Source: Frondihabitans sp. 762G35 (GTDB lineage: Bacteria; Actinomycetota; Actinomycetes; Actinomycetales; Microbacteriaceae). From it: a stretch of DNA of 64,000 nucleotides. Shown piece by piece: positions 53,740 through 62,574 of this stretch. The position numbers and the translations under genes are program-made. Every line of letters starts with the position of its first letter. Position 1 is the stretch's first letter. Below the pieces are notes generated by a model. It worked only from the letters and a program-made list of their open reading frames with translations, searched no databases and had not been told where the DNA came from. The stretch covers positions 2,885,002 to 2,949,001 of the forward strand of contig NZ_CP014619.1 of NCBI RefSeq assembly GCF_002074055.1. The letters run 5' to 3'.

Positions 53740-54315
53740 GTGGGGCCGATTGTGTCCATCGGGTGGCTGTGGTCGGCGCGGGTGCTGGTGGCGGTCGTCG
53801 CGGCCATGATCCTGCTCTGCCGGCTGACGGGAGCGTCGATCGACGATCTCACTGCCGATGGCGGCGGCCCGTTTCTCTCCCAGTTCGCCCTTGCCATCTC
53901 CCTGATCTTCGGCATCCTGTCGCCGACGATCCTTCTTCCCTTCAGCTACGCGGGGACGACCCGAAAAATCGGGTCCGTCATCACGGGGCAGACGGTTTTC
54001 GGCCCGCGAAGGATGGACATTCGCACCTCGCGATGCTTCACGTGGTCCCTCCCCGGCCTGAGCGGTGTCTCGGAATTCGTCAGCCTGATCGGTCGCTCCT
54101 CCGGGCTCTTGATCGTCTCCTCGACCGGCGACATCACAGGCGCGTCGGACCTCGCGCAAGGCGTCGACCGTGGCGCGGCGTCTGACAACAGCAGGACCAG
54201 TCCTCCACGTGAGTTCGTCAGGACGCTCGCCTCCTCGGCGATTCACGCCATCCTCTTCTTCTCCTTCGCCTGCGTCGTCACGGTTGCGACCGCGGGCGCT
54301 GCACTGGGAGGCTGA
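53740..54315 (+). CDS. Membrane protein of unknown function
   Basis: A 191-residue protein with three hydrophobic segments (WSARVLVAVVAAMILLCRL, FALAISLIFGILSPTILLPF, AILFFSFACVVTVATAGAAL) and a hydrophilic middle with TRKIGSVITGQTVFGPRRMD. GTG 53740 is reported; GTG 53752 is also possible. Codon bias is weaker than in core genes, which lowers confidence. No family recognised. Confidence 0.5.
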   Translation: MGPIVSIGWLWSARVLVAVVAAMILLCRLTGASIDDLTADGGGPFLSQFALAISLIFGILSPTILLPFSYAGTTRKIGSVITGQTVFGPRRMDIRTSRCFTWSLPGLSGVSEFVSLIGRSSGLLIVSSTGDITGASDLAQGVDRGAASDNSRTSPPREFVRTLASSAIHAILFFSFACVVTVATAGAALGG

Positions 54316-54357
54316 CGCCGTACCCATTCGGCGTGCGCTCCGAGACGATCCTCGACG

Positions 54358-54930
54358 TCAGTCCTGGATCGGATGCAGGGCCGCCTTCAGCTTCATGCGT
54401 GCCCGGTGGTAGCGGCTTCGGACCGTGGCCGGTCGCTGACGCAGAAGCACCGCCGCCTCGACGAGAGAGAACCCGTCACTGTGCCCGAGGTGAATGATGT
54501 CGCGCTCGGCCGGTTTCAATTCGTCGATGGCCGTCGACAGCGATTCGGACAGGGAGCCGACGGCCGCGTTGTCGCGCGAACCGTCCGCGACCGTCACGTT
54601 CGGCTGCGAGGCCATCTCCTCACGAAGGCGATCCGCCAGAGCGATCCGCCGGGACAGGCCGCGATGATGCGTGGACAGGACTTTCCGAGCGACACCGTAG
54701 AGCCACATGCGGGCTTCGACGCCGTCTACGGGGATCGCCTCGCGGCGGCGCCAGGCCACCAGCATCGTGCCGCCGAGCAGGTCCGCTGCGTCCTCGGTCG
54801 GTGTCACCCGGCGAGCGAAGAACGACAGGAGACGCGGAGCCTCCGCCTGCAGCAGCTCTTCGAGTGACCCGGTCGGGGCTCCTGCGGAGGGCGACGTCCG
54901 GGATGCTTCGGGAACGGTCGACCTGCTCAT
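54358..54930 (-). CDS. ECF-type RNA polymerase sigma factor
   Basis: A 190-residue sigma-70 family factor. Region 2 is APRLLSFFARRVTPTEDAADLLGGTMLVAWRRRE with MWLYGVARKVLSTHHRG. Region 4 is ELKPAERDIIHLGHSDGFSLVEAAVLLRQRPATVRSRYHRARMKL. Its ATG overlaps the stop of the upstream membrane-protein gene by one base, so the two are coupled. The likely trigger is unknown. Confidence 0.88.
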   Translation of the reverse strand: MSRSTVPEASRTSPSAGAPTGSLEELLQAEAPRLLSFFARRVTPTEDAADLLGGTMLVAWRRREAIPVDGVEARMWLYGVARKVLSTHHRGLSRRIALADRLREEMASQPNVTVADGSRDNAAVGSLSESLSTAIDELKPAERDIIHLGHSDGFSLVEAAVLLRQRPATVRSRYHRARMKLKAALHPIQD

Positions 54931-55562
54931 CAGAAGTCGTTCTGCGGGCTGCAGGACATGCTGGATCCCGCCCAGAGGATGCTCGACGTCGAGGCGAGGT
55001 CGCCGTCCTTGAGAACTGCCGACGCTCGGGTCAACTGAGGCACCACGCTCTTCGCCTGTGCGAACAGGGCGTCGTCGATGTCACGAACGAATCGTGTCGC
55101 GATCGCGGCCTGTCCACCCCCGGTCCCGTGCGCATCGTTGTAGGCCTCTTGCCCGACTTTCACCCAGTCGTGACGCAGGATGCTGTCCATGAGACTCGAC
55201 TCCGTCGCGTTGTCGACATTCCTCAATTCCATGAACGCCTTGCAGGTGACCTGCGTACCGGTCGACTCCGTGTAGGTGATGGGGACGGCCGTGGCTATCC
55301 TCACCGTGCCTGGGTCGGTCGTCTGGAAAGGGGGGATGCCGAGTTCCGCGGCGGTCACCCCGGCTCCGGCCGTGGCAAGGAGCCCACCGGCGAGCGCGAC
55401 TCCGACGATCAGTTTGCGGCGGCGGGCGGGTCGGCTCTTCGTCTCGGCCGCGTCGACGTTGTCTTTCGTCGCGCGGACGAGTGCCGCCAGTGCCGTCGTG
55501 ACGCCGGTGTCCCAGACGTGCTCGTCATGGTCGAGCACTTCGTCGAGTTGTTCGTCGTTCAT
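54930..55562 (-). CDS. Membrane protein coupled to the ECF sigma factor
   Basis: A 210-residue protein. The cytoplasmic N-terminus (MNDEQLDEVLDHDEHVWDTG, about 45 residues) resembles the start of actinobacterial anti-sigma-type or sigma-linked membrane proteins. One helix (KLIVGVALAGGLLATAGAGVTAA) and an outside domain with two cysteines (VTCKAF, SMSCSP) follow. No HxxxCxxC zinc motif is present, so a classic zinc anti-sigma is unlikely. It is the first gene of the pair. The upstream TGCAACG (minus strand, about 55614-55620) could be an ECF-type -35. Confidence 0.65.
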   Translation of the reverse strand: MNDEQLDEVLDHDEHVWDTGVTTALAALVRATKDNVDAAETKSRPARRRKLIVGVALAGGLLATAGAGVTAAELGIPPFQTTDPGTVRIATAVPITYTESTGTQVTCKAFMELRNVDNATESSLMDSILRHDWVKVGQEAYNDAHGTGGGQAAIATRFVRDIDDALFAQAKSVVPQLTRASAVLKDGDLASTSSILWAGSSMSCSPQNDF

Positions 55563-55728
55563 GTTCTCTCCTGAGGTCTCGCGTACTCAGAACATGGCCG
55601 GTCGGGCCCGAAACGTTGCAGGCCCTCGGATCTCGTATCGCTGAGATCTGTTGCTCGCGGAACGCTCCACGATGGCCGCCCGCTCGATGCGTGCCCTGCA
55701 GGCCGGCAAGGCCGTGTCCGGCGCGCGA

Positions 55729-56283
55729 TCACCGGTCGCAGTCGGCCGCGCTCTCACCGGTCCCGGAAGAGAAACCCATGACCAGTGCGGACGGATAAGC
55801 GTGCTCGACCCCGCTGCCACCGGTCAGGTGCAGGGTGAAGCCGCGGACGTATCCTGCCTCTCTCGAGGAGGCGAGACGGGGAACGACCGCGATCGTGAGG
55901 CGGGAATGCGCCGGAATGAGGGTCCCGGCGACTGGCCTGCGAGAGGACCAATCAGGGACGTCGTCGAGCGTCGCCGTCCCCAACAAGGGAGTTTCGTCGT
56001 CGAGGCGCCGAGGAGGCAGCGCTGCGTAGTCGATCGACGCGAGTCCGGACGTCGTGTTCGCCTCGATGGATCCGAGCGTCACGGGACCGTCACCGCGGTT
56101 CTCGACGCCCAGGCCGAACGCGACCGAACCGCTCGTGGCGCTCGGCATGCAGATGGTGCCACCACCGTCGACACGGAGGTCAGGTCGATTCGTCACAACC
56201 ACCCCGAATCCGACGGCGGCGACGACGACGGCGAGCACTGCGGAGGAGGCGACGACGATGCGTCCGACATCGGGCATGGCCAT
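55729..56283 (-). CDS. Membrane-anchored hypothetical protein
   Basis: A 184-residue protein with an N-terminal helix (IVVASSAVLAVVVAAVGFGVVV) and an outside beta-rich domain (VAFGLGVENRGDGPVTLGSI, GTLIPAHSRLTIAVVPRL). Cysteines occur at TICMPS and near the C-terminus (AADCDR). The pattern resembles small DUF4352-like outer-face domains but no family is assigned. Same strand as the sigma pair but 166 bp away. Confidence 0.6.
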   Translation of the reverse strand: MAMPDVGRIVVASSAVLAVVVAAVGFGVVVTNRPDLRVDGGGTICMPSATSGSVAFGLGVENRGDGPVTLGSIEANTTSGLASIDYAALPPRRLDDETPLLGTATLDDVPDWSSRRPVAGTLIPAHSRLTIAVVPRLASSREAGYVRGFTLHLTGGSGVEHAYPSALVMGFSSGTGESAADCDR

Positions 56284-56484
56284 ACGGTATTGGACTCCGG
56301 CTCACGGTGGGAATCATGCGCGAATGTCGTTCATGCTCCGGCGCTCGTCTACGCCGATTCGAGAAGCCTCGGGCTCTCCCCGCACCGCGAGGGGCAGCAC
56401 GTTCGAAGGCTGAGGAGCGCGCGGGAAGTCGCCCCTGCGCCACCGTCGAGTCGCACTCGCGAGACACTTCCGACAGCCGGCCAG

Positions 56485-57378
56485 CTATCCCCCGTGCAAC
56501 CGCTTCGACCTTCCGGCCACCACGTCCCGGATCGGGCCTTCCAAGGATGCTGCGACGAGGACGGGGTGGACCCACCCACCGGAGCGAGCTACGCCTCCGC
56601 CCATGCCACCTGGGATCGATCCGCCCTCCTCGTGAGCCTCGAAAGCAAGGCGAGCCATCGTCTCGTCAGCCCAGAACAGAGCATCGATATCGGCCAGGAG
56701 CTGGCTCAGGTCACCTTCGGAACATTCGATGTCGCGGACTCGAAAGACTGCATAGATCTGACCACCGTCATCACCCTCGAACACGACCCAGCTCGAAGGC
56801 GTCTGCTCCGCGTCGGCAAGGCTGGCGAAGGAGCGGTAGGGCGTGTCCGTCGCGCGAGCCACCAGTTTGCGCAGGGGACTTCCGCCGGGTTCGTCACCGA
56901 GAGAATCCATGCTTCTCCATTCGCTGGTCGACGGGGTCAGATCATCGCGCGTGTCAACAAGAGCCCTTATGAGTCGTCTGAAAAGGCCACCGGGACCCCC
57001 CGAAGAACCATTCCCTTGGTCCTCGAACTGTCGGTAATCCTCGAACTCCCAGTGGCCGAGTCGGCCGAGTCGGGGGCCCAGATCCTGCCAATCGTCCGCC
57101 TCCTCGCCGGTGAAGAGATCGGTGACGACCGCTCTGACGCGAGCGGCGTCCCATCTCTCGATGATCAGATGGTGCCGCCCTACGATCGCCGGGCCACGCG
57201 AAAGTTCTTGGGCCAGCCAGGAGGGCGTGCAGACCAGCAGATCGAAGCTCTCCTCGCCGGGGCCGTCATCGGGCCCCGCCAGAACACGTATCCACTGGGC
57301 GATGTGGGTGAGCTGCTCCGGCGCGATCGAGTCGAGATCGTCGCCTTCGATCGTCCACACACTCACCCGCGCCCGCAT
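56485..57378 (-). CDS. Imm8-family immunity domain fused to a second immunity-like domain
   Basis: A 297-residue protein. The N-terminal about 120 residues match the Imm8 pattern of polymorphic-toxin immunity proteins: GEESFDLLVCTPSWLAQEL, IVGRHHLIIERWD, then the signature RLGRLGHWEFEDYR. A Gly/Ser linker leads to a about 160-residue C-terminal domain (SWVVFEGDDGGQIYAVFRVR, LLADIDALFWADETMARLAF, GGMGGGVARSGGWVHPVLV) typical of uncharacterised actinobacterial proteins. No toxin gene with a matching domain is in the window, so it may be an orphan immunity gene. ATG/GTG start at 57378. Confidence 0.65.
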   Translation of the reverse strand: MRARVSVWTIEGDDLDSIAPEQLTHIAQWIRVLAGPDDGPGEESFDLLVCTPSWLAQELSRGPAIVGRHHLIIERWDAARVRAVVTDLFTGEEADDWQDLGPRLGRLGHWEFEDYRQFEDQGNGSSGGPGGLFRRLIRALVDTRDDLTPSTSEWRSMDSLGDEPGGSPLRKLVARATDTPYRSFASLADAEQTPSSWVVFEGDDGGQIYAVFRVRDIECSEGDLSQLLADIDALFWADETMARLAFEAHEEGGSIPGGMGGGVARSGGWVHPVLVAASLEGPIRDVVAGRSKRLHGG

Positions 57379-57543
57379 GGCATCAACCTATCCGTAACGA
57401 CGAGTCCCTCCCGCGGCCGTCCCGCGCACGGGTTCGGGACCGAGCAGCCGATCCGCCCTGCACTTCGGAGCGTGTGATCGTCTATCTGGACCCGATCCTG
57501 CGGCAGGATCCACGGCTCCGTCGTGCCATGCCAGGATCAAGGC

Positions 57544-58131
57544 GTGAGCGAACCGATCATCCTGCCCGCCCAGGCACCCGAGCGACAGGAGCTGCAACGG
57601 CAGGGCTGGGCCGTGGTCGCTCGCTCGTTCGGCGCTCAGCTCGATGCCGATGGCGCGGACCAGCAGCTATTGAGCGAGCTGATCGCCCGCATCGCCGACA
57701 CCGGTCGGATCCGCGAACTTCGGACCAGCGATGTCGAGGCCGTGTTGGCCCTCGATGCGGCCACCGCAGGGGATTACCCCGGCAGCATCGCGACGCAGCA
57801 CCAGCCACTCGACGCGTCCCGTGCCACGCCTTCGCCCTCGCGACGCGCCTTCGGCGCTCTGACGCCCGACGGAGACCTGGTCGCCATGACGTTCGTGGAC
57901 ATCGACGGAACCGACGCCGAGACGGACTTCACGGTCGTGCGTCGAGAATGGCGTGGACGCGGCCTCGGCACCGCCGTCAAGGCAGCCTCCCTGCTCGCTC
58001 TCCTCTCGGAGGGCGTCGGGCGATTCCGCACGGGCGGGTCCGCGGACAACGAGGCGATCCTCGCCTCGAACAGCGCCCTCGGCTACGTCCGCGACGAAGA
58101 GTGGGTGACGCTCGAACGCGTCGCTCCGTGA
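57544..58131 (+). CDS. GNAT family N-acetyltransferase
   Basis: A 195-residue GNAT protein. Two-part layout: an N-terminal PIILPAQAPERQELQRQGWAVV leader region, then IRELRTSDVEAVLALDAATA and the acetyl-CoA site FTVVRREWRGRGLGTAVKAAS, ending SADNEAILASNSALGYVRDEEW. GTG 57544 chosen (VSEPIILP); ATG 57523 upstream is possible but less family-like. Substrate unknown. Confidence 0.8.
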   Translation: MSEPIILPAQAPERQELQRQGWAVVARSFGAQLDADGADQQLLSELIARIADTGRIRELRTSDVEAVLALDAATAGDYPGSIATQHQPLDASRATPSPSRRAFGALTPDGDLVAMTFVDIDGTDAETDFTVVRREWRGRGLGTAVKAASLLALLSEGVGRFRTGGSADNEAILASNSALGYVRDEEWVTLERVAP

Positions 58132-58179
58132 CCGCTCCGGTCCGCGTCGAGCGGTGGCGATCATGAGTATGGTCTGACC

Positions 58180-58500
58180 ATGCAGATCGAGGGGGAAGAA
58201 CCGCGCCGGAGCGTCCGGATGTCACCCGGACCGTGGTGGGGCTTCAACGGCGTGGACAGGCTGGAGTTGCGCCCAGGCCTGCTCGTCCACTCGCACTTCA
58301 TCCTCTTCCACGGATATCTCAGCCGAGTCCATGAGCTCGAACAGGTGGAAATCGTGTCGGTCGGCGAGGTACGGAGAGGCAGCAAGCGCGTCCTGAAGCT
58401 GCGCCTCCGCCTGAACGGCCGAGTGCGCCTCTTCACCGGCTGGGCTCACGACGCCGCACCATTCGTCGAGGCGCTGGTGACTCAGCTTCGACGGGTCTGA
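58180..58500 (+). CDS. Small PH-like-fold hypothetical protein
   Basis: A 106-residue protein of alternating strands (DRLELRPGLLVHSHFILFHGYLS, LEQVEIVSVGEVRRGSK, VLKLRLRLNGRVRLFTGW) and a C-terminal helix, reminiscent of a bacterial PH-like domain. No membrane segment. Function unknown; it stands between an acetyltransferase and an LLM oxidoreductase. Confidence 0.65.
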   Translation: MQIEGEEPRRSVRMSPGPWWGFNGVDRLELRPGLLVHSHFILFHGYLSRVHELEQVEIVSVGEVRRGSKRVLKLRLRLNGRVRLFTGWAHDAAPFVEALVTQLRRV

Positions 58501-58571
58501 CGCTGCTCACGCTCGGAACCGGTGCCGCACTGGGAGGTCAGCGCCAGCGGCGGCCAGCCGGCGCGGCGGCG

Positions 58572-59594
58572 CTACGCGGCGGCCGGTGCCCAGCCGAGCT
58601 CGGGACCGAGATGTTCGGCGAGGTCGGTGAGGATCTGCGCGTAGTCGTCGGGCTCGAACGAGAAGGGCAGCGCGAACGCGACCTCGTCGACGGCCTGGTA
58701 GGCGGGGTCGGCGTGCAGTGCGTCGGCGATCTCGGCGGAGGTGCCGACGAGGTCCGCCGCGAACAGCAGTTTGCCGGGCCCCTGGGGCACTCCGACGCGA
58801 CCGGCCCGCGACTCGGCGTACGCGGTGTAGCGGGCCCGCTGCTCCGGCGTCGCCGTATCTGTCGGCACGACGACGAGGCCCTGTGAGACGCGGGCGGACG
58901 CGCCGTCCCGGTAAGCGTCGCGGTACGCGTCGATCTGGGCCCGCTGGTTGACGGCGAAGTCGGTGCCGGCGTCGGCCCGGGTCACGCTCGAGGCGAGCAG
59001 GTGGAATCCGTTCTCGCCCGCCCACACCGCCGAACGCAGGCTCCCCACGCCGCACCAGAGCCGGTCGGCGAGGCCGGGGCTGTGGGGCTGCACGATGTCG
59101 CTGAACTCCTCGATGCCGCGTCGGCCCGGGGACGCGCTGACGACGTCGCCCCGCACCAGGTCGCGCAGGCGCAGGAGGCGGTCGTAGCCGAGATCTTCCT
59201 GCTCGGCCGTGTCCGGGTAGATCGCGTCTCGATACAGGTCGAAATTCATCGGCGTTCCCGCCGAGAAGCCGGGATTGAGGCGTCCTCCGAGGAGCACGTC
59301 GACCGTGCCGAGGTCTTCGGCGAGGCGGAACGGGTTCTCCGCTCCGATCGGCGTGACGGCGGTGCCGAGCTCGATCCGGCTCGTCCGCTGCGACGCGGCC
59401 GCCATGATCGCGACGGGCGACGAGATGCCGGGCTGCAGGTGCCGGTGGCGCAGCCAGGCGCTGTCGAGGCCGAGCTGCTCGCCGCGCTCGATCACCCGCA
59501 GGGTGTCCTCGTGGCCGGCGGCCGGGGATGCGGGATCGAACGTCCCGATCGTGAGGAAACCGAGGCGCTGCAGCGGGGAACCGTAGACGGGCAT
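58572..59594 (-). CDS. LLM-class flavin-dependent oxidoreductase
   Basis: A 340-residue luciferase-like monooxygenase TIM barrel. Landmarks: LGFLTIGTFDPASPAAGHEDTL, QLGLDSAWLRHRHL, SRIELGTAVTPIGAENPFRLAEDLGTVDVLLGGRLNPGFS, LWCGVGSLRSAVWAGENGFHLL. It uses reduced FMN or F420, with unknown substrate. ATG 59594 (MPVYGSPLQRLG) fits the barrel start. The C-terminus is Ala-rich. Confidence 0.88.
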   Translation of the reverse strand: MPVYGSPLQRLGFLTIGTFDPASPAAGHEDTLRVIERGEQLGLDSAWLRHRHLQPGISSPVAIMAAASQRTSRIELGTAVTPIGAENPFRLAEDLGTVDVLLGGRLNPGFSAGTPMNFDLYRDAIYPDTAEQEDLGYDRLLRLRDLVRGDVVSASPGRRGIEEFSDIVQPHSPGLADRLWCGVGSLRSAVWAGENGFHLLASSVTRADAGTDFAVNQRAQIDAYRDAYRDGASARVSQGLVVVPTDTATPEQRARYTAYAESRAGRVGVPQGPGKLLFAADLVGTSAEIADALHADPAYQAVDEVAFALPFSFEPDDYAQILTDLAEHLGPELGWAPAAA

Positions 59595-59709
59595 GCCCCA
59601 AGTCTCGCAGGCACGCCCGCAGACCCGCACGCGCGGCCCGCCGTGTGCGACGAGGCATCCTCGTCGTCGTGCCCGCCGGATCCTGCCGCCCCTCCCGACC
59701 GTCGAGGAG

Positions 59710-60297
59710 TCAGTGGTCAGGATGCAGGCTCGCATCCGCCTCGCCGGTCCGCCAGGCCGTGAAGTGGACCGTGAGGCCGGCCCGCGAGGGGGCGCAGCAC
59801 ATCGGCCCCGCGGTGACGGCGGCAGCAGGATCCAGGGGTGCCACCCGCACGAGACGCCACGGTTCGTCGTCCACCCGGGCTCGGATGGTCAGGGCGTCGC
59901 CGGAACGGCTGGCACGGATGGTGACGATCCTGCCGTGCCAGCCCGGGACGGGCGACAGCGACCAGTCGGAGACGCCGCGGGTGACGACGGCGCCGAGGCT
60001 GTCCTCGCCGTCGCTGCGCTCCACTCCGGCCATGATCCAGGTGCTCTCGTCGACCTTGACGAAGATCCCGGCCTGATCGAACTGGGCCGAGAAATCGAGG
60101 TGGAACGACACCTCCATCGCGGTGCCCGGCGCGAGCGTCGCGAGCAGGCCGTGCTCCGTGTCGTGCACGAAGCCGTAGGACGTGATTCGCCAGGCATCGC
60201 TCCCCTCGACGGCGGTGACACGCATCCCGTCGTCGGCCAGCTCCACGCTGACGGGCTCGTTCGTCCAGGTCCCGGAGGCCCACTCGATGTCGGTCAT
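59710..60297 (-). CDS. DUF1349 concanavalin-like domain protein
   Basis: A 195-residue beta-sandwich protein of the YesU/DUF1349 type. Visible are WRITSYGFVHDTEHGLLATL, FHLDFSAQFDQAGIFVKVDESTWIMAGVE and LGAVVTRGVSDWSLSPVPGW. Members bind or act on carbohydrates, but activity is unproven. ATG 60297 chosen because the upstream open frame is arginine-rich and not family-like. Confidence 0.85.
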   Translation of the reverse strand: MTDIEWASGTWTNEPVSVELADDGMRVTAVEGSDAWRITSYGFVHDTEHGLLATLAPGTAMEVSFHLDFSAQFDQAGIFVKVDESTWIMAGVERSDGEDSLGAVVTRGVSDWSLSPVPGWHGRIVTIRASRSGDALTIRARVDDEPWRLVRVAPLDPAAAVTAGPMCCAPSRAGLTVHFTAWRTGEADASLHPDH

Positions 60298-60394
60298 GGC
60301 CTCGACTCTAGGGCGTGCCCGATCCTGGAGGCTCCGCTTCGAATGCGGGCCGAGACGCACGGTGAGGGTCCGGCCGGTGCGACATGATGGCGAT

Positions 60395-60739
60395 GTGGAT
60401 CACATCGTCGACCTTGATGAGCTGGCTATTCGACTGCGTCAGGACTCGGATGCATGAAGGGCGGTCGGCACCGTCACGGAGTTCACCTGGCGAGACGAAC
60501 TCGGCACGTGGCCACACACGCTCACTTCGGATCGGACGATGGTGTCGGTGCCCGAGTCGCTCGGCTTCACGATCCTCCGCGACCCGTTCCTCGAGTTTCA
60601 CTTCGTTGCCTGGGTCGGCGGCTGGGCCGACGTCAGCTACTTCAAGGGAGCCCACATCATCTCGGCAGCACCGACGTTCTCGAGCGTGGAAGAAGCGGCC
60701 GCCGTCACCCAACGCGAAATCGATCTCTTCGCCGAATAG
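60395..60739 (+). pseudogene. About 115-codon gene interrupted by in-frame TGA
   Basis: From GTG 60395 the frame reads VDHIVDLDELAIRLRQDSDA, meets TGA (60455-60457), and continues unbroken with RAVGTVTEFTWRDELGTWPH up to AAAVTQREIDLFAE and TAG at 60739. The two halves join without a frameshift and have similar composition, so one CGA-to-TGA change would restore a full gene. ATG 60539 could alone express a 66-residue C-terminal piece. The family is not recognised. A working truncated gene or read-through are alternatives. Confidence 0.55.
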
Positions 60740-60913
60740 GTCGTTCGCGCGTTCACCGTAAGCCCCTGTCGGCGGCGCCATGACACATTCCGCACCCAAG
60801 ATGTCCTCGGCGGTCGACCGTTGGCAGGTTCGCCGGGTGTTCCCTCGTGGGGGCTGCCGGGCAGCGCGAGCCGATGCCAAGCTCGTCTCAAGACCACGAC
60901 GGGAGGGCCAGCT

Positions 60914-61399
60914 GTGGCAACGCGCCGCCAATTCGTGGACGTCGTTCGTGGTGTCACCTCATCGTTCTGCAGTCGCAACAACGACTACCGGGGCGTATGG
61001 CTCCCCGGCGTCCTCTGCGCCCAGACGCTCCCCGACGATCGCGTCCTCATCGACCTCCTCGACACACGTGACGCGGGCCCACTGACGGCGACCGTCCAAG
61101 AGCGCTATCGCGAGCTCGCGTACTCGATCATGTACCGGTCAGGCCTTCCTGCGGCGATGCTGACCCACGCCACGATCGAGGTGAGATTCACCTCACGCCT
61201 GCCGAGCTGGACCCGAGAGGACTGGAAGAGTCCTCGGGAGCTCCTCCCACGGCCCACCTGGTGGTTCACAGCCACAGCGACCATCACGGATGACCGAGGG
61301 CGAAGCTACACGGCAGACGACACCGATTGGTGCTGGCCCGAGAGTCGAACGCTGCCGACCGTCTCCCTGTACGACCCGGCCGGGACGCTCCTCCTCTAG
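60914..61399 (+). CDS. Hypothetical protein, aromatic-rich
   Basis: A 161-residue protein from GTG 60914 (VATRRQFVDVVRGVTSSFCS), preceded by GGGAGGG. It contains YRGVWLPGVLCAQTL, SIMYRSGLPAAMLTHATIEV and WWFTATATITDDRGRSYTAD, a mixed alpha/beta pattern without membrane segments. It is in the same direction as the broken gene upstream, 174 bp away. No family recognised. Confidence 0.6.
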   Translation: MATRRQFVDVVRGVTSSFCSRNNDYRGVWLPGVLCAQTLPDDRVLIDLLDTRDAGPLTATVQERYRELAYSIMYRSGLPAAMLTHATIEVRFTSRLPSWTREDWKSPRELLPRPTWWFTATATITDDRGRSYTADDTDWCWPESRTLPTVSLYDPAGTLLL

Positions 61400-61449
61400 C
61401 CCTCTGATCACAGAGAGACACATCTTCGAAGGCGCACGCCATTGGTCCG

Positions 61450-62475
61450 TCACACGTGCTGCTCCTGCCAGGGGTGACTGGTAGCGGCATATCGCTCGGA
61501 GAGAGTGGCGAACGCTTCTGCGAGTTCCGGTGGGCTGAGGACTTCCATCGTCACGTCGAAGTGGCCGAATGCTGCTGCGAGTGATCCCCACGACCAGGAT
61601 CCCGCCTCGAGTGTGCATCGGTGTTCGTCCAGGGCGGTCACTGTTCCGTCGCCGGCGAAGGGGAGGACTCGGCTCGCGGGGAGGTGGAGGATGACCGTTC
61701 CGCGGCAGGGCCACTCGTTCACCTCCGATCCCTTGAAGCGTCCGGAGACGAACTCGTCGACGTTCCCTCCCGGAACGGTCCTCGGGGTGAACTGCGGCCC
61801 GTTCGGCGTTCGCGGGCGAACGCGGTCGACGTTGTAAATTCGCCAGTCGTCCCGGTCGAGGTCCCATCCGACGAGATACCAGCGGCCATGGGATGTCACG
61901 AGATGATGCGGCTCGACCCGGCGAGGCGCGCGAAGCTCCCGACCCTCACCGCTCCCGGCGTCGGCATCGGCGTCGGCGTCCGCAGCGTTCCGGGCGAGGT
62001 AGTCGAAGCGAAGAGTCGCGTGGTCCCTGATGGCATTCGAGACTGCGACCAGCACGTCGAAGGAGATGGGCTTCAGGGGTGCGTCACCGGGGCGCCCGAC
62101 GGTCGTGATGTGCAAAGCATCGAGGCGGTGGCGCAGCCGAGAGGGCATCACCTGCCGGATCGTCGCGAGAGCACGGATGGCAGCTTCTTCGATACCGACT
62201 CCGATCCCGGGCGCGGCCTGCAGAGCAACAGCCAGGGCGAGGGCCTGATCGTCATCGAACAGCAACGGGGGCAGTTCGCTGCCCGCGTCCAGTCGGTAGC
62301 CACCGTCGACGCCCATCGTGGTGTGGATGCTGTAGCCCAGCTCACGGAGCCGGTCGATGTCCCGACGCACCGTCCGGTCGCTGATGTCGAGCCGTTCCGC
62401 GAGCAGCGACCCCTTCCAGTCCCGGCGGGCCTGCAGGAGGGACAGCAGATTCAGCAGTCGGGAAGTCGTCGTCAT
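61450..62475 (-). CDS. WYL-domain transcriptional regulator (DeoR-type HTH)
   Basis: A 341-residue regulator: N-terminal winged helix (LLNLLSLLQARRDWKGSLLAERLDISDRTVRRDIDRLRELG), then a WYL domain (VEPHHLVTSHGRWYLVGWDLDRDDWRIYNVDRV) and a C-terminal WCX extension. Residues about 168-176 are a short Ala-Asp repeat. It is divergent from a VOC-family gene, and an inverted repeat lies between them, so it likely controls that gene and itself. Confidence 0.92.
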   Translation of the reverse strand: MTTTSRLLNLLSLLQARRDWKGSLLAERLDISDRTVRRDIDRLRELGYSIHTTMGVDGGYRLDAGSELPPLLFDDDQALALAVALQAAPGIGVGIEEAAIRALATIRQVMPSRLRHRLDALHITTVGRPGDAPLKPISFDVLVAVSNAIRDHATLRFDYLARNAADADADADAGSGEGRELRAPRRVEPHHLVTSHGRWYLVGWDLDRDDWRIYNVDRVRPRTPNGPQFTPRTVPGGNVDEFVSGRFKGSEVNEWPCRGTVILHLPASRVLPFAGDGTVTALDEHRCTLEAGSWSWGSLAAAFGHFDVTMEVLSPPELAEAFATLSERYAATSHPWQEQHV

Positions 62476-62495
62476 GTTTCCGACTCTATGCGGGG

Positions 62496-62518
62496 TCTAG
62501 GCCAGATCCTGACCTAGA
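62496..62518. promoter_or_regulatory. Inverted repeat TCTAGGYC in the WYL/VOC intergenic region
   Basis: TCTAGGCC (62496-62503) and GACCTAGA (62511-62518) form an inverted repeat with a 7-bp spacer, 21 bp upstream of the WYL gene start. CTAG is rare in this genome, which makes the pair stand out. Confidence 0.6.
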
Positions 62519-62574
62519 TGCCCTGGAGGCTTGACCCATCGAGCCGCTCCGGCCCGATCGATCAAGGAGCAGAG

